From Bacillota bacterium (GTDB lineage: Bacteria > Bacillota_G > Limnochordia > DTU010): a DNA stretch of 31,462 nucleotides. A program made the position numbers and the translations under genes. This document shows, one piece after another, positions 7,634 to 15,834 of the stretch. The DNA is taken from NCBI GenBank assembly GCA_012799255.1, contig JAAZLQ010000015.1, positions 1 through 31,462 of the forward strand, given 5' to 3'. Position 1 is the stretch's first letter. Each line of letters begins with the position of its first letter. Below the pieces are notes generated by a model, which was not told the DNA's origin, ran no database searches, and was given only the letters and a program-made list of their open reading frames with translations.

Positions 7634-7677
7634 GTCAAGAGAAAATGCTTGACAACCTGAATCCGGCTGACTATACT
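7634..7677 (+). promoter_or_regulatory. Sigma-A promoter for ylxM-ffh, with an inverted repeat on the -35
   Basis: TTGACA (7649-7654) and TATACT (7672-7677) are separated by exactly 17 bases, close to the vegetative consensus. GTCAAG (7634-7639) and CTTGAC (7648-7653) form a perfect six-base inverted repeat with an eight-base loop whose right arm covers the -35. It may be an operator or a remnant of an ftsY 3' hairpin; there is no T-run after it. Confidence 0.75.
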
Positions 7678-7716
7678 AAGGTAGTGTAAAGGGATTATGC
7701 TTAACAGGAGACAAAG

Positions 7717-8064
7717 ATGGAAAAAACACTCCGCATGAGTCTACTCTTTGATTTTTATGGTCCGTTATTGACCGAACGTCAACAAGATGTCTTTCAAATG
7801 TACTTTCACGAGGATTTATCGCTGGGTGAAGTGGGAGATGAGCTAGATGTGTCCCGGCAAGCCATCTACGATATTCTAAAACGTGCTGCTCAAACGCTAG
7901 AAGAGTTTGAAAGTAAACTTGGCCTGGTGCAGAAGCACCAAGAACGTCAACACATCTACGACGAGATACTAAATCTAGTTGAACTTCTGCGTGCTGAGTG
8001 TGGAGAATTACCCCACTTAGGCTCCATTGAAGAGCAAATCCAAAAAGCGCGAGCAACAAGTTAG
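7717..8064 (+). CDS. ylxM: YlxM family HTH protein associated with SRP
   Basis: This 115-residue protein of the YlxM/UPF0122 family is found beside ffh across Firmicutes. It is thought to modulate the SRP GTPase cycle or SRP expression. The sequence has the sigma-70 region-4-like HTH typical of the family: LTERQQDVFQMYFHEDLSLGE followed by ELDVSRQAIYDILKRA at about residues 22-62. A charged helical tail follows. An AGGAG ribosome site lies just before the ATG at 7717. Its stop TAG is inside the ribosome site of ffh, so the two are translated from one message starting at the promoter at 7649-7677. Confidence 0.93.
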   Translation: MEKTLRMSLLFDFYGPLLTERQQDVFQMYFHEDLSLGEVGDELDVSRQAIYDILKRAAQTLEEFESKLGLVQKHQERQHIYDEILNLVELLRAECGELPHLGSIEEQIQKARATS

Positions 8065-8075
8065 GAGGGACTTTC

Positions 8076-9416
8076 ATGGCTTTTCAAAACTTATCATCCC
8101 GCCTGCAGGAAACGATGCGCAAACTTCGGGGCAAGGGACGACTCAGTGAAAAAGATGTGGATCAAATCCTGCGAGAAATCCGCTTGGCTCTTTTAGAGGC
8201 CGATGTGAACTACAAAGTAGTAAAGGATTTTGTCGCCCATGTCAAAGAGCGAGCCGCTGGCCACGAGGTGCTCAGTAGTTTGACACCAGGTCAACAAGTG
8301 ATTCGGATTGTCAATGAAGAACTGACGAATCTAATGGGAGGCACCCAAGTAAAGTTGACCATGTCTTCCAAACCTCCTAGCGTCATTATGATGGTAGGAT
8401 TGCAGGGGGCTGGAAAAACCACCACAACTGGCAAACTAGCTCGTTTGCTCAAAGGACAGGGACATAGACCCTTGCTTGTCGCTTGCGATATCTATCGTCC
8501 AGCAGCCATCAAGCAACTCCAAGTGCTCGGTGAGCAGATTGGTATTCCCGTCTTTAGCTTGGGTGAAACTAACCCTGTGGACATTGCCAAGGCGGCCTAT
8601 GCCCATGCCCAAAAGTTCAACAACGATGTCGTGCTTGTTGATACCGCTGGTCGGTTGCATGTGGATGAAGCACTCATGGATGAGTTGGTGAACATTAAAG
8701 CGGCTGTTGATCCGTCTGATATCCTTCTAGTGGTTGATGCCATGACTGGGCAAGATGCGGTTAATGTTGCTGAGAGTTTTAATGAGAAGTTGGATATCGG
8801 TGGAGTTGTTTTAACCAAGCTCGATGGTGACGCTAGGGGAGGCGCTGCTCTTTCTGTTAAGTCGGTCACTGGTAAACCCATTAAGTTTATCGGGGTGAGC
8901 GAAAAGATGGATGGTCTGGAGCCATTCCATCCTGATCGCATGGCATCTCGGATTTTAGGAATGGGTGATGTCCTAACTCTGATTGAGAAAGCAGTCTCGG
9001 CTGTTGATCAAGAAAAAGCCGAAAAGATGGCCGCCAAATTGAAAGAAGCTGAGTTCACTCTGGAAGATTTCCAGGAACAGCTTGCTCAAATGAAGGAGAT
9101 GGGTCCCATTGATCAGCTGATCGGCATGATCCCAGGCATGGGCAGTGCCAAACAGTTGAAGGGGTTAGAGGTGGATGAATCACATCTCAAGCGGATCGAA
9201 GCTATTATTCAATCCATGACTCCAGAAGAGCGGCGTAAGCCTGAGATCATTGGTGGTTCAAGGCGCAAGAGAATTGCTCAAGGTTCTGGCACTAGGGTTC
9301 AAGATGTGAACCGATTGCTAAAGCAGTTCAGCCAGACCAAGCAAATGCTAAAACAGTTTTCTGGCACCCCCCACAAGGGGCGCAGAAAGAAGGGGATGTT
9401 TTCCCTCTTCCAATAA
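8076..9416 (+). CDS. ffh: Signal recognition particle protein Ffh (SRP54)
   Basis: Ffh binds SRP RNA and signal sequences emerging from the ribosome and delivers them to FtsY. At 446 residues it has normal length. The N domain covers about 1-95. The G domain has P-loop GLQGAGKT at 108-115, [21 protein letters not shown], and [13 protein letters not shown]. The M domain begins near 325 and carries the Met-rich segments for signal-peptide and RNA binding, including MIPGMG and [14 protein letters not shown]. It ends in a basic tail [17 protein letters not shown] lies seven bases before the ATG. It belongs to the same unit as ylxM and probably rpsP. Confidence 0.98.
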   Translation: MAFQNLSSRLQETMRKLRGKGRLSEKDVDQILREIRLALLEADVNYKVVKDFVAHVKERAAGHEVLSSLTPGQQVIRIVNEELTNLMGGTQVKLTMSSKPPSVIMMVGLQGAGKTTTTGKLARLLKGQGHRPLLVACDIYRPAAIKQLQVLGEQIGIPVFSLGETNPVDIAKAAYAHAQKFNNDVVLVDTAGRLHVDEALMDELVNIKAAVDPSDILLVVDAMTGQDAVNVAESFNEKLDIGGVVLTKLDGDARGGAALSVKSVTGKPIKFIGVSEKMDGLEPFHPDRMASRILGMGDVLTLIEKAVSAVDQEKAEKMAAKLKEAEFTLEDFQEQLAQMKEMGPIDQLIGMIPGMGSAKQLKGLEVDESHLKRIEAIIQSMTPEERRKPEIIGGSRRKRIAQGSGTRVQDVNRLLKQFSQTKQMLKQFSGTPHKGRRKKGMFSLFQ

Positions 9417-9435
9417 CACCTCTTTTTTCGAGGTG
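9417..9435 (+). repeat. Small hairpin between ffh and rpsP
   Basis: CACCTC (9417-9422) and GAGGTG (9430-9435) pair around a TTTTTTC loop, starting one base after the ffh stop. The T-run is in the loop rather than after the stem, so this is not a standard terminator. It may protect or attenuate the message between two genes made at very different levels (inference). Confidence 0.4.
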
Positions 9436-9474
9436 AGACTTTCTAGATTAGATTTAGTGGGAGGTGAAGTTCAA

Positions 9475-9747
9475 ATGGCAGTAAAAATTCGTTTGAAGAG
9501 AATGGGTGCAAAAAAGAAACCTTTTTACCGCTTGGTTGTGGCAGACTCTCGGGCAGCCCGTGATGGTGCTTTCATTGAGACTTTAGGGTATTACAATCCA
9601 ATTGCGGATCCTGTAGAACTTGAAATTGACGAGCAAAAAGCGCTTGATTGGTTGCATAAAGGGGCCCAGCCATCCGATACGGCAAGATCGCTCTTGACCC
9701 GTACTGGCGTTATGGAGAAGTTTGCCGCATCCCGTAAGGAAGGGTAG
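9475..9747 (+). CDS. rpsP: 30S ribosomal protein S16
   Basis: S16 is a small-subunit protein that binds 16S rRNA early and supports 30S assembly. It has 90 residues. The start [20 protein letters not shown] and the segments [21 protein letters not shown] and [11 protein letters not shown] are diagnostic for the family. The frame stays open upstream to a GTG at 9433, but the ATG at 9475 with GGGAGGTG at 9459-9466 matches the conserved protein start. The gene order rpsP-khpA-rimM-trmD-rplS is the standard ribosome-maturation operon. Confidence 0.98.
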   Translation: MAVKIRLKRMGAKKKPFYRLVVADSRAARDGAFIETLGYYNPIADPVELEIDEQKALDWLHKGAQPSDTARSLLTRTGVMEKFAASRKEG

Positions 9748-9758
9748 GGGGTGTTTGC

Positions 9759-9998
9759 GTGAAGAATCTAGTTGAGTTTCTAGGAAAATCTCTAGCTTCG
9801 AATCAGGATCAGGTTTTAGTTGAAGCATCTGATAAGGGCCATGAGATTGTCTACACTATGTATGTTGCACCTGAAGATATGGGGCGTCTCATTGGAAAGG
9901 GTGGTCGTATAGCAAAGGCCATTCGGACTGTAGTTAAAGCCTCAGCCATCAAATCAGGGGTTCAAGTGCATGTGGAGATCGATGAAAGAAAAGCATAA
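9759..9998 (+). CDS. khpA: KH-domain RNA-binding protein KhpA
   Basis: KhpA (YlqC) is a small single KH-domain protein. In Firmicutes it partners with KhpB (Jag/EloR) to bind many RNAs and affects cell elongation. Its 79 residues are the normal length. The KH loop G-K-G-G is at 46-49 in MGRLIGKGGRIAKAIRTVV, followed by the beta strand VQVHVEI. It starts with GTG behind a GGGGG ribosome site that overlaps the rpsP stop. The gene ylqD, which follows khpA in B. subtilis, is absent, and rimM begins inside the khpA 3' end. Confidence 0.95.
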   Translation: MKNLVEFLGKSLASNQDQVLVEASDKGHEIVYTMYVAPEDMGRLIGKGGRIAKAIRTVVKASAIKSGVQVHVEIDERKA

Positions 9999-10521
9999 AT
10001 GGATTGTCGTAGGTGAAATTGTGGCCACTTGGGGTAACCGAGGCGAGGTAAAGGTGATTCCCCACACTGAGTTTCCTGAGCGTTTCTTTCAGATGGATAG
10101 TGTACGCTTGTTTAGGAACAGTTCTCAAGAGCCGTTGGCAGTCTATCCGCTGGAGGATTGCCGAATGCATAAAGAAGCACTCATTCTTAAACTGAAGAAT
10201 GTAGACACAATTTCCGAGGCGGAGAACCTTAGGAAAGCGTTAATCAAGGTCAGTGTGGACGAATTGATGCCACTACCAGATGGTCGTTACTACATTTTCG
10301 AGCTTATTGGTCTGGAATGCCAGACAGTCGAGGGAATGAAACTCGGAGTTATTACCGATGTTTTACAGACAGGTGCTAATGATATTTATGTTATTAAACC
10401 TAACCCCGGCGTCACTGAGCTCAAAGAAATTCTTATTCCGGTTATTCCTCAAGTGGTGTTAGAGATCAAACCTGAGGAAGGCCGAGTAATCGTGGACCTC
10501 ATGGATGGCCTGCTTGACTAA
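9982..10521 (+). CDS. rimM: Ribosome maturation factor RimM
   Basis: RimM binds S19 and helps form the 30S head during small-subunit assembly. The N-terminal domain has the diagnostic VGEIVATWGNRGEVKV (about residues 8-23). The C-terminal PRC barrel runs from about 90 to the end, with YYIFELIGLECQT, GVITDVLQTGANDIYVI and ILIPVIPQVV. I prefer the ATG at 9982, giving 179 residues, because the family starts close to the VGEIV motif. An ATG at 9970 with AGGGG nine bases upstream would add four residues and is also possible. Either start overlaps khpA, so translation is probably coupled. Confidence 0.95.
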   Translation: MKEKHKWIVVGEIVATWGNRGEVKVIPHTEFPERFFQMDSVRLFRNSSQEPLAVYPLEDCRMHKEALILKLKNVDTISEAENLRKALIKVSVDELMPLPDGRYYIFELIGLECQTVEGMKLGVITDVLQTGANDIYVIKPNPGVTELKEILIPVIPQVVLEIKPEEGRVIVDLMDGLLD

Positions 10522-10536
10522 CTTGGAGGTGAGAAC

Positions 10537-11301
10537 GTGCATTTTGACATCCTCACCTTGTTTCCGGAAATGTTCACCGGTCCCCTTGATGCAAGTATTC
10601 TAGGGAAGGCTAGAGAACGGGGACTGATCTCCGTGGACATTTGGAATATTCGTGATTATGCCTCTGATAAACACAAAATCGTCGATGACACGCCTTATGG
10701 GGGCGGTGCTGGGATGGTTCTCAAAGTAGATGTTTTGGCTAAGGCCATTGAACAAGTGCGAGGAGATTCTGACGCGCCGGTTGTCTACTTATCCCCCCAG
10801 GGCCGCGTGTTTGATCAGCAAGTTGCTGCAGAGTTGGCTGGGTTACCGCGCCTGATTCTTCTCAGTGGACACTATGAGGAGATTGATGAGCGTGTTAGAG
10901 AAGGATGGGTCGACTTTGAAATATCCATCGGCGACTATGTGTTAACTGGTGGAGAGCTTCCGGCTATGGTTGTTGTCGATGCAGTAACTAGGCTTTTGCC
11001 GGGAGTCTTGGGAGCTGAAAGTTCCCATCAGGAGGATTCCTTCCAAGATGGTTTATTAGACCATCCACACTATACCAGACCAGCGAACTTTCGGGGCATG
11101 GAAGTGCCTGAGGTGTTGCTGAGCGGTCATCACGAAAAGATCCGTCGTTTTCGACTCAAAGAAGCGCTACGCCGTACGCTTGAGCGGCGACCAGATTTAT
11201 TGCAACGAAAAGAATTATCAACGGAAGAACGCCAAATTCTTGCAGAGTTGGCTAGAGAGTTTTCCTGTGAGGGGAGGGTAAATAGCGATGAATGTGATTA
11301 A
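10537..11301 (+). CDS. trmD: tRNA (guanine37-N1)-methyltransferase TrmD
   Basis: TrmD uses S-adenosylmethionine to methylate G37 next to the anticodon, which prevents +1 frameshifting. It has 254 residues. The SPOUT trefoil-knot motifs are visible: [25 protein letters not shown] and [16 protein letters not shown]. The N-terminal [13 protein letters not shown] is also typical. It starts with GTG seven bases after GGAGG (10525-10529). The last 14 bases overlap rplS, so the two are tightly coupled. Confidence 0.98.
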   Translation: MHFDILTLFPEMFTGPLDASILGKARERGLISVDIWNIRDYASDKHKIVDDTPYGGGAGMVLKVDVLAKAIEQVRGDSDAPVVYLSPQGRVFDQQVAAELAGLPRLILLSGHYEEIDERVREGWVDFEISIGDYVLTGGELPAMVVVDAVTRLLPGVLGAESSHQEDSFQDGLLDHPHYTRPANFRGMEVPEVLLSGHHEKIRRFRLKEALRRTLERRPDLLQRKELSTEERQILAELAREFSCEGRVNSDECD

Positions 11302-11632
11302 AACCATTGAACAAGAACAACTTCGTTCTGATCATCCCCAGTTTGGTGCTGGTGATACTGTCCGAGTCCACGTTAAGGTTGTAGAGGGCTCAAACGAGAG
11401 AATTCAGATTTTTGAAGGTGTTGTTTTAAGAAGAATGGGTGGTGGAATTCAAGAGAGCTTCACCGTGAGAAAGGTTTCTCAGGGTGTTGGTGTAGAAAGA
11501 ACATTTCCTCTTCATTCACCTCGCATTGATAAAATCGAAGTGGTTCGCCACGGAAAAGTTCGCCGGGCTCGTTTATATTATCTCAGAGAGCGCTCCGGTA
11601 GGGCCGCCCGCATCAAGGAACTACGCCGCTAA
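11288..11632 (+). CDS. rplS: 50S ribosomal protein L19
   Basis: L19 sits at the 30S-50S interface and forms intersubunit bridges. The protein has 114 residues, the usual size. Characteristic segments are [58 protein letters not shown] and a basic C terminus [21 protein letters not shown]. The start ATG is inside trmD, preceded by GGGGAGGG at 11271-11278. A terminator follows at 11659, closing the ribosome-maturation operon. Confidence 0.98.
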   Translation: MNVIKTIEQEQLRSDHPQFGAGDTVRVHVKVVEGSNERIQIFEGVVLRRMGGGIQESFTVRKVSQGVGVERTFPLHSPRIDKIEVVRHGKVRRARLYYLRERSGRAARIKELRR

Positions 11633-11658
11633 TTATTTGGGAAACTTGTTCCCTGGGG

Positions 11659-11682
11659 GGAGTGTAGAACACTCCTCTTTTT
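11659..11682 (+). terminator. Intrinsic terminator after rplS
   Basis: GGAGTGT (11659-11665) pairs with ACACTCC (11669-11675) around AGA, followed by TCTTTTT. A smaller GGGAA/TTCCC hairpin (11639-11653) precedes it. Since no promoter is evident before lepB, some read-through is likely. Confidence 0.8.
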
Positions 11683-11719
11683 CACATCTAGCCCAAATTG
11701 ACTGTGGGGAGGAACAACT

Positions 11720-12283
11720 ATGGCAAAGTCGGAAATACGGGAGTATCTTGAAGCCCTGCTGATCTCCGTGGTTTTAGCGAGCCTGATTATTGCATTTATT
11801 GCCCAATCTTTCTTGGTAGAAGGTAGTTCTATGGAACCATCTTTTCACCATGGTCAACGCTTGATGGTGGAAAAAGTTACTTATCGGTTCGGTTCGCCCA
11901 AGCGAGGCGAAGTTGTGGTTTTTCGGTATCCTAGTGATGAGCGTAGGAAGTTTATTAAGCGGGTTATTGGTTTGCCTGGTGACGAAATTACGATCAGAAA
12001 TGGATACTTGCATATTAACGGACAGCGGTTGGAAGAAAGCTATATTAATGGACCTACCTATGGAACCTATAGTGCCCCCACTTTTGGGCCCGTCCTGGTT
12101 CCAGAAGGCCATTATTTTGTACTAGGCGACAACAGGCGTAACAGCGATGATAGTCGCTACCCAGATGTTGGTTTTGTTCCTAAGAAAAATCTAGTGGGGC
12201 GTGCCTTGTTTGTGTATTGGCCCCTTAACCAGATCAGGCAGGTTAAAGTTCCTCCTGTTTTTGAAAGGGTTGACTCGAAATAA
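11720..12283 (+). CDS. lepB: Type I signal peptidase
   Basis: This membrane-bound serine protease removes signal peptides from exported proteins. It has 187 residues and a single N-terminal transmembrane segment at about 12-33, the short Gram-positive form (SipS-like). The catalytic Ser37 is in EGSSMEPSF. The general-base Lys80 is in FIKRVIGLPGDEI. Box E is VLGDNRRNSDDSR, and the last strand is VGRALFVYWPL. GGGGAGGA precedes the ATG. It is not present between rplS and rbgA in B. subtilis but is found there in other Firmicutes. Its stop overlaps the rbgA start by one base (TAATG). Confidence 0.96.
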   Translation: MAKSEIREYLEALLISVVLASLIIAFIAQSFLVEGSSMEPSFHHGQRLMVEKVTYRFGSPKRGEVVVFRYPSDERRKFIKRVIGLPGDEITIRNGYLHINGQRLEESYINGPTYGTYSAPTFGPVLVPEGHYFVLGDNRRNSDDSRYPDVGFVPKKNLVGRALFVYWPLNQIRQVKVPPVFERVDSK

Positions 12284-13092
12284 TGACTATTCAATGGTAT
12301 CCAGGGCATATGACCAAAGCCAAGCGCATGATGCAAGAAGAGTTAAAGCTGGTGGATGGTCTCTTGGAAGTGGTTGATGCTAGGGTTCCTACCAGTAGTC
12401 GTAATCCAGATTTGGTGGAATTAACTACCAAGCCACGGATTCTGGTTTTGACAAAGATAGACTTGGCCGATCCCAAGAAAACCAAGAACTGGCTAGAGTA
12501 TTGGCAACAACAGGGCGAGCAGGTTGTTGCTACCAACTTGTTGCAAGGACAAGGTTTGGGGGAACTAAGGGAGATGGTTTCCCAGGTTTTCCCAAAGACT
12601 AAACGTTTGCCCCGCCTGATGGTGGTGGGAGTGCCTAATGTGGGAAAGTCATCTTTGATCAATGCCTTGACCAAACGCAGAGGTACGCAGGTCGGCGCTA
12701 GACCTGGTATTACACGAGGTAAACAGTGGCTTTCTTCCTCTGGGATGCTTCTTTTGGATAGTCCCGGTCTTCTGTGGCCCAAGTTTGACGATCAAGAGGT
12801 GGCAAGAAAATTAGCGGTTGTCGCCTCTATTCGTGATGAGATTCTAGACGTGGAAGAGCTCGCTTGGTGGCTCGTAAAATGGTTAATGGAAAACTATCCT
12901 GAGGGTTTGATAGAACGTTATGGGGATGTGGATGAGCAGGATCCGTTGGAGTCCATAGGTCAAAAACGGGGCTGCTTATTGCGCGGAGGAGTGGTAGACT
13001 ATAACCAGGCTGCCACCATCGTGCTCAAAGACTTTAGGACAGGTCGGCTTGGTAATGTTACCCTAGATCTAAGCCCAGGTGGTGAACTGTAA
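12283..13092 (+). CDS. rbgA: Ribosome biogenesis GTPase RbgA (YlqF)
   Basis: RbgA is a circularly permuted GTPase needed for a late step of 50S assembly. The permuted order is visible: the G4 motif TKID (57-60) comes before the P-loop GVPNVGKSS (116-124), then the G2/G3 region GARPGITRGKQW and LLLDSPGLLWPK. The N terminus WYPGHMTKAKRMM and the segment LVDGLLEVVDARVPTSSRNP are family hallmarks. It has 269 residues, slightly shorter than the B. subtilis protein, and the C-terminal RNA-binding domain is complete. Translation is probably coupled to lepB through the TAATG overlap. Confidence 0.97.
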   Translation: MTIQWYPGHMTKAKRMMQEELKLVDGLLEVVDARVPTSSRNPDLVELTTKPRILVLTKIDLADPKKTKNWLEYWQQQGEQVVATNLLQGQGLGELREMVSQVFPKTKRLPRLMVVGVPNVGKSSLINALTKRRGTQVGARPGITRGKQWLSSSGMLLLDSPGLLWPKFDDQEVARKLAVVASIRDEILDVEELAWWLVKWLMENYPEGLIERYGDVDEQDPLESIGQKRGCLLRGGVVDYNQAATIVLKDFRTGRLGNVTLDLSPGGEL

Positions 13093-13093
13093 C

Positions 13094-13684
13094 ATGCGCA
13101 CATTAGAGAACAAGCTTTTGCAGCAAGGCATTACAAGGATCGTGGGTGTAGATGAGGTGGGGCGTGGACCACTTGCTGGTCCTGTGGTTGCCGCTGCGGT
13201 CCAGGTTTTACCTGCGTCTTTTACTTATGAAATTCGTGATTCGAAGCAATTGTCCCCTAAGAAAAGGGAACAAGCTTACGAAGAAATATTGCGGACTTGC
13301 CACGTGGGTGTGGGACTTGCTAGTGTGGAGGAAATTGACAAGTTAAACATATTGCAGGCTACGTTTTTGGCTATGCGGCGAGCACTGGCAGATCTCCCCA
13401 TTGAGCCTGAGTTCTGTCTAGTTGATGGAAATCTGGAAATCCCCGAAATAACTTGGCCTCAGAAAGCAATAGTAAAAGGGGATCACCTTTCCATTTCTGT
13501 GGCTGCAGCGAGTATAGTGGCCAAGGTGGAGCGTGATCGGATCATGGAGAACTACCACGAATCTTATCCCGTCTATAATTTTAAGAAGAATAAGGGTTAT
13601 CCTACTAAGGAGCACCGTGATGCGCTCCAAGCGAATGGTCGTTCCCCTGTGCATCGTCAATCTTTTAGGTGTGCTGGCTTATGA
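13094..13684 (+). CDS. rnhB: Ribonuclease HII
   Basis: RNase HII removes ribonucleotides from RNA-DNA hybrids, including single misincorporated ribonucleotides. The four acidic residues of the active site are Asp20 and Glu21 (VGVDEVGRGPLAG), Asp111 (CLVDGN) and Asp130 (KGDHLSISVAAASIVAKVERD). DSKQLSPKKRE is also typical. I chose the ATG at 13094, two bases after the rbgA stop, giving 196 residues. GTG codons at 13079 and 13082 would lengthen it by four to five residues. The stop overlaps the next start (ATGA). Confidence 0.96.
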   Translation: MRTLENKLLQQGITRIVGVDEVGRGPLAGPVVAAAVQVLPASFTYEIRDSKQLSPKKREQAYEEILRTCHVGVGLASVEEIDKLNILQATFLAMRRALADLPIEPEFCLVDGNLEIPEITWPQKAIVKGDHLSISVAAASIVAKVERDRIMENYHESYPVYNFKKNKGYPTKEHRDALQANGRSPVHRQSFRCAGL

Positions 13685-14025
13685 GCCGAGGTCGCCAAGG
13701 TGAGCAGCTGGCACGTGAGTTCTTGGAGGGTCAGGGTCTGCGGTTTGTGGAGGCAAACTTTAGATTACGTGTCGGTGAAATTGACCTCATCATGCTTGAC
13801 CAAGAGACAATTGTATTTGTTGAAGTGAAATATCGCAGCTCTGAACGTTTTGGGACTAGTCTCGAACAGGTAACGCCTGGAAAAGTTCGCAAGATTAAAC
13901 TGGTTGCCCAAGCTTATTTGCAGCGTTACGCCCGAGACGCAGCTTTTGTGCGTTTTGACGTAGTGGGAATTAGTCCTCAAGGGGCTGGCTATAGATTCAA
14001 CTGGGTGAAGGGAGCTTTTGAATGA
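13681..14025 (+). CDS. yraN: YraN family (UPF0102) nuclease-fold protein
   Basis: This 114-residue member of the YraN/UPF0102 family resembles Holliday-junction resolvase/restriction-like nuclease folds; its cellular function is not settled. The conserved opening is GRQGEQLAREFLEGQG. The nuclease-like residues are GEID (32-35) and EVK (48-50) in VFVEVKYRSS. KVRKIKLVAQAYLQ follows. The ATG at 13681 overlaps the rnhB stop as ATGA; an upstream GTG at 13669 would add four residues. Its own stop overlaps the next gene's ATG in the same way. A location between rnhB and comM/dprA is common in Firmicutes. Confidence 0.92.
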   Translation: MSRGRQGEQLAREFLEGQGLRFVEANFRLRVGEIDLIMLDQETIVFVEVKYRSSERFGTSLEQVTPGKVRKIKLVAQAYLQRYARDAAFVRFDVVGISPQGAGYRFNWVKGAFE

Positions 14026-15182
14026 AATTTTTGAATACAGGCCTTATATTATCTCTCGTTTTAGTTTTAATTATCTCAGGTACCACCTTTGCTCAACAGG
14101 CACCATCTCTAGAACTAGAGGCAACGGCAGCCGCACTTTTGGACTTTGAGTCTGGACAGTTTTTGTTTTCTAAGAATGGTCAAACACAACATGTACCTGC
14201 GAGTTTAGTGAAGATTATGACCATGTATGTTGCCCTGGATCAGGTTTCTTCTGGGCGCGTTAGTCTCAGTGACACAACTACCGTTAGTGAGCGGGCTTGG
14301 CGCATGACGGGCTCCAAAATGTTTTTGGAACCCAACGAAGTAGTCTCGATCGATCAGCTACTAACCGGCATTGCAGTAGTCTCGGGAAATGACGCTTGCG
14401 TTGCCTTAGCAGAAGCCTTGGCCGGTAGCGAAGCTGCTTATGTACAATGGATGAACGACAAGGCCAAGTCCTTGGGTCTCGACTTGCATTTTGTGGACGT
14501 ACATGGTCTTTCTGCCGAGAATCGGATCACGGCGGAAGGCATTGCCACATTGGTCCGTTTCTATCTAAAAGACCATCCCGAAGCTATTAGCTATCATAAA
14601 CAGGTTTCCTTTTCTTACCAACCTAGATCGAGTCGCACTCCAATCGTTCAAAGTAACCGTAATGGTTTGCTACGAAGTTATGAGGGAGCTGATGGCTTAA
14701 AAACGGGGCATTTACAGGCAGCCGGCTACAATCTAGTGGGTACCGCTGTTCAGAACAATCGCCGGCTTATTGCTGTAATTTTAGGAGGAGCCAGTGAGTC
14801 AAAGCGTGAACAAGAGACCGCAACGCTACTCAACTATGGGTATCGAAACTTTGACTTGGTAAACATTTCTCCTTTACTGAACGATAAGTCTGCCCGCGTC
14901 TTCAAAGGAAAGCAGTCCCAGGTGGGGTTAGCAATAGCTGAGCCCATTATTGCAGTTCCTAAGGGCATTAAACCGACCGTCAGTGTGGGTCTTCAAACCA
15001 AGGAACTGGAAGCACCTGTACAGAAAGGCGCCCAAGTGGGTGTATTGAGCATCTATGTCAATGAAGAACTGACAAAACAGGTTCCTCTGTTGGCTGCAGA
15101 AGAAGTGGAGCGGGGTAGCTGGATGAAGATCATGTGGGATAACATTGTGCGTTTTTTCCGAGATCTGATTAGGAAACGCTGA
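14022..15182 (+). CDS. D-alanyl-D-alanine carboxypeptidase (low-molecular-mass PBP)
   Basis: This DacA/DacF-type penicillin-binding protein trims the terminal D-Ala from peptidoglycan side chains outside the membrane. It has 386 residues. A signal peptide covers residues 1-24 (hydrophobic 8-18, likely cleavage after TTFA). The three active-site motifs are S61-L-V-K64, S121-G-N123 and K227-T-G229. A beta-rich PBP5 C-terminal domain spans about 280-355. The last 20 residues form a basic amphipathic helix (MKIMWDNIVRFFRDLIRKR) of the kind that anchors these enzymes. It overlaps yraN by ATGA. Which Dac paralog it is cannot be decided here. A sporulation role (DacF) is possible but unproven. Confidence 0.95.
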   Translation: MKFLNTGLILSLVLVLIISGTTFAQQAPSLELEATAAALLDFESGQFLFSKNGQTQHVPASLVKIMTMYVALDQVSSGRVSLSDTTTVSERAWRMTGSKMFLEPNEVVSIDQLLTGIAVVSGNDACVALAEALAGSEAAYVQWMNDKAKSLGLDLHFVDVHGLSAENRITAEGIATLVRFYLKDHPEAISYHKQVSFSYQPRSSRTPIVQSNRNGLLRSYEGADGLKTGHLQAAGYNLVGTAVQNNRRLIAVILGGASESKREQETATLLNYGYRNFDLVNISPLLNDKSARVFKGKQSQVGLAIAEPIIAVPKGIKPTVSVGLQTKELEAPVQKGAQVGVLSIYVNEELTKQVPLLAAEEVERGSWMKIMWDNIVRFFRDLIRKR

Positions 15183-15212
15183 TGGTTGAGGATTGCCTTC
15201 GAGGTGCCTAAC

Positions 15213-15243
15213 AGAGACTCTCTTTTTGTCAGAGTCTCTTTTT
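15213..15243 (+). terminator. Intrinsic terminator after the carboxypeptidase gene
   Basis: AGAGACTC (15213-15220) pairs with GAGTCTCT (15232-15239) around an 11-base loop that itself holds a T-run, then TTTTT. It ends the lepB-to-dac unit. Confidence 0.85.
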
Positions 15244-15262
15244 GTGTGTTAATTATTTAAAG

Positions 15263-15324
15263 TTGACAAGGAGAAGTTATTTTTTCGTAGAAAACATCAT
15301 AGGAAATGATGAAACTAGTATTAT
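15263..15324 (+). promoter_or_regulatory. Promoter region and palindrome before the Lrp-type pair
   Basis: A perfect TTGACA lies at 15263-15268, but the best matching -10 (TAGAAA, 15288-15293) is 19 bases away. A second possible -10, TATTAT (15319-15324), would start RNA at about 15331, almost at the GTG start. CATCAT (15295-15300) and ATGATG (15306-15311) form a perfect inverted repeat with a five-base centre. It lies at the -35 of the second candidate and is a likely operator for an Lrp/AsnC-type protein, probably autoregulatory. Confidence 0.5.
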
Positions 15325-15333
15325 AGAGAAAGG

Positions 15334-15834
15334 GTGAGGACAATACTACCACTTGTTCTAGACGATTTAGACAGACAGATTCTGGCTTATTTGCAGGAAG
15401 ATGGTAGGATGACATTTGTTACTCTAGCTGCACAATTAGGGGTGTCAGAAGGAACCATTCGTAAGCGGGTCAAACGTTTGGAAGAGAATGGGGTAATGAA
15501 AACCATGGGTGTAACGGATCCGCTAAAAATGGGTTTGGACACCGTTGCCTTTGTTTGGTTTAAAGTTAATCGCCATTACATGGATTCCGTAATCGAAGCC
15601 TTAACAGCACTTGATGCTGTCCGGTACGTAGTGGTAACAACGGGTGGTTATGATCTGGTGGCTATGGTGGTCTTGCCCAATAGAACCCAGCTTGTAGAAC
15701 TTCTCAATCATGAGTTTTCTCAGATCAAGGGAATTGTAAGTACTGAGACATCCATTGTTCTTCAGATTCACAAGCAAATCCATGATTGGGCACCATTTAA
15801 GAAGTATAAAGAAATGGAGGCATCAGGCAAATGA
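15334..15834 (+). CDS. Lrp/AsnC family transcriptional regulator, first of a tandem pair
   Basis: Members of this family sense amino acids or related small molecules through a C-terminal RAM domain. The N-terminal HTH is LDDLDRQILAYLQEDGR through LGVSEGTIRKRVKRLEENGV (about 8-52). The RAM domain runs from about 68 to 150, including AVRYVVVTTGGYDLVAMVV. The protein has 166 residues. The GTG start at 15334 has no well-spaced ribosome site (AGAAAGG abuts it), and no other usual start codon is in frame before the HTH, so the start is uncertain. The stop overlaps the next gene's ATG (ATGA). The effector cannot be inferred from the sequence. Confidence 0.88.
   Translation: MRTILPLVLDDLDRQILAYLQEDGRMTFVTLAAQLGVSEGTIRKRVKRLEENGVMKTMGVTDPLKMGLDTVAFVWFKVNRHYMDSVIEALTALDAVRYVVVTTGGYDLVAMVVLPNRTQLVELLNHEFSQIKGIVSTETSIVLQIHKQIHDWAPFKKYKEMEASGK

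Noticed and set aside
9417..9435. ffh-rpsP hairpin as an intrinsic terminator
   Set aside because: The T-run is in the loop, and the bases after the stem are mixed (AGACTTTC).
12291..12782. A 163-residue minus-strand open frame in rbgA
   Set aside because: It is opposite the conserved GTPase motifs of rbgA and resembles no protein family.
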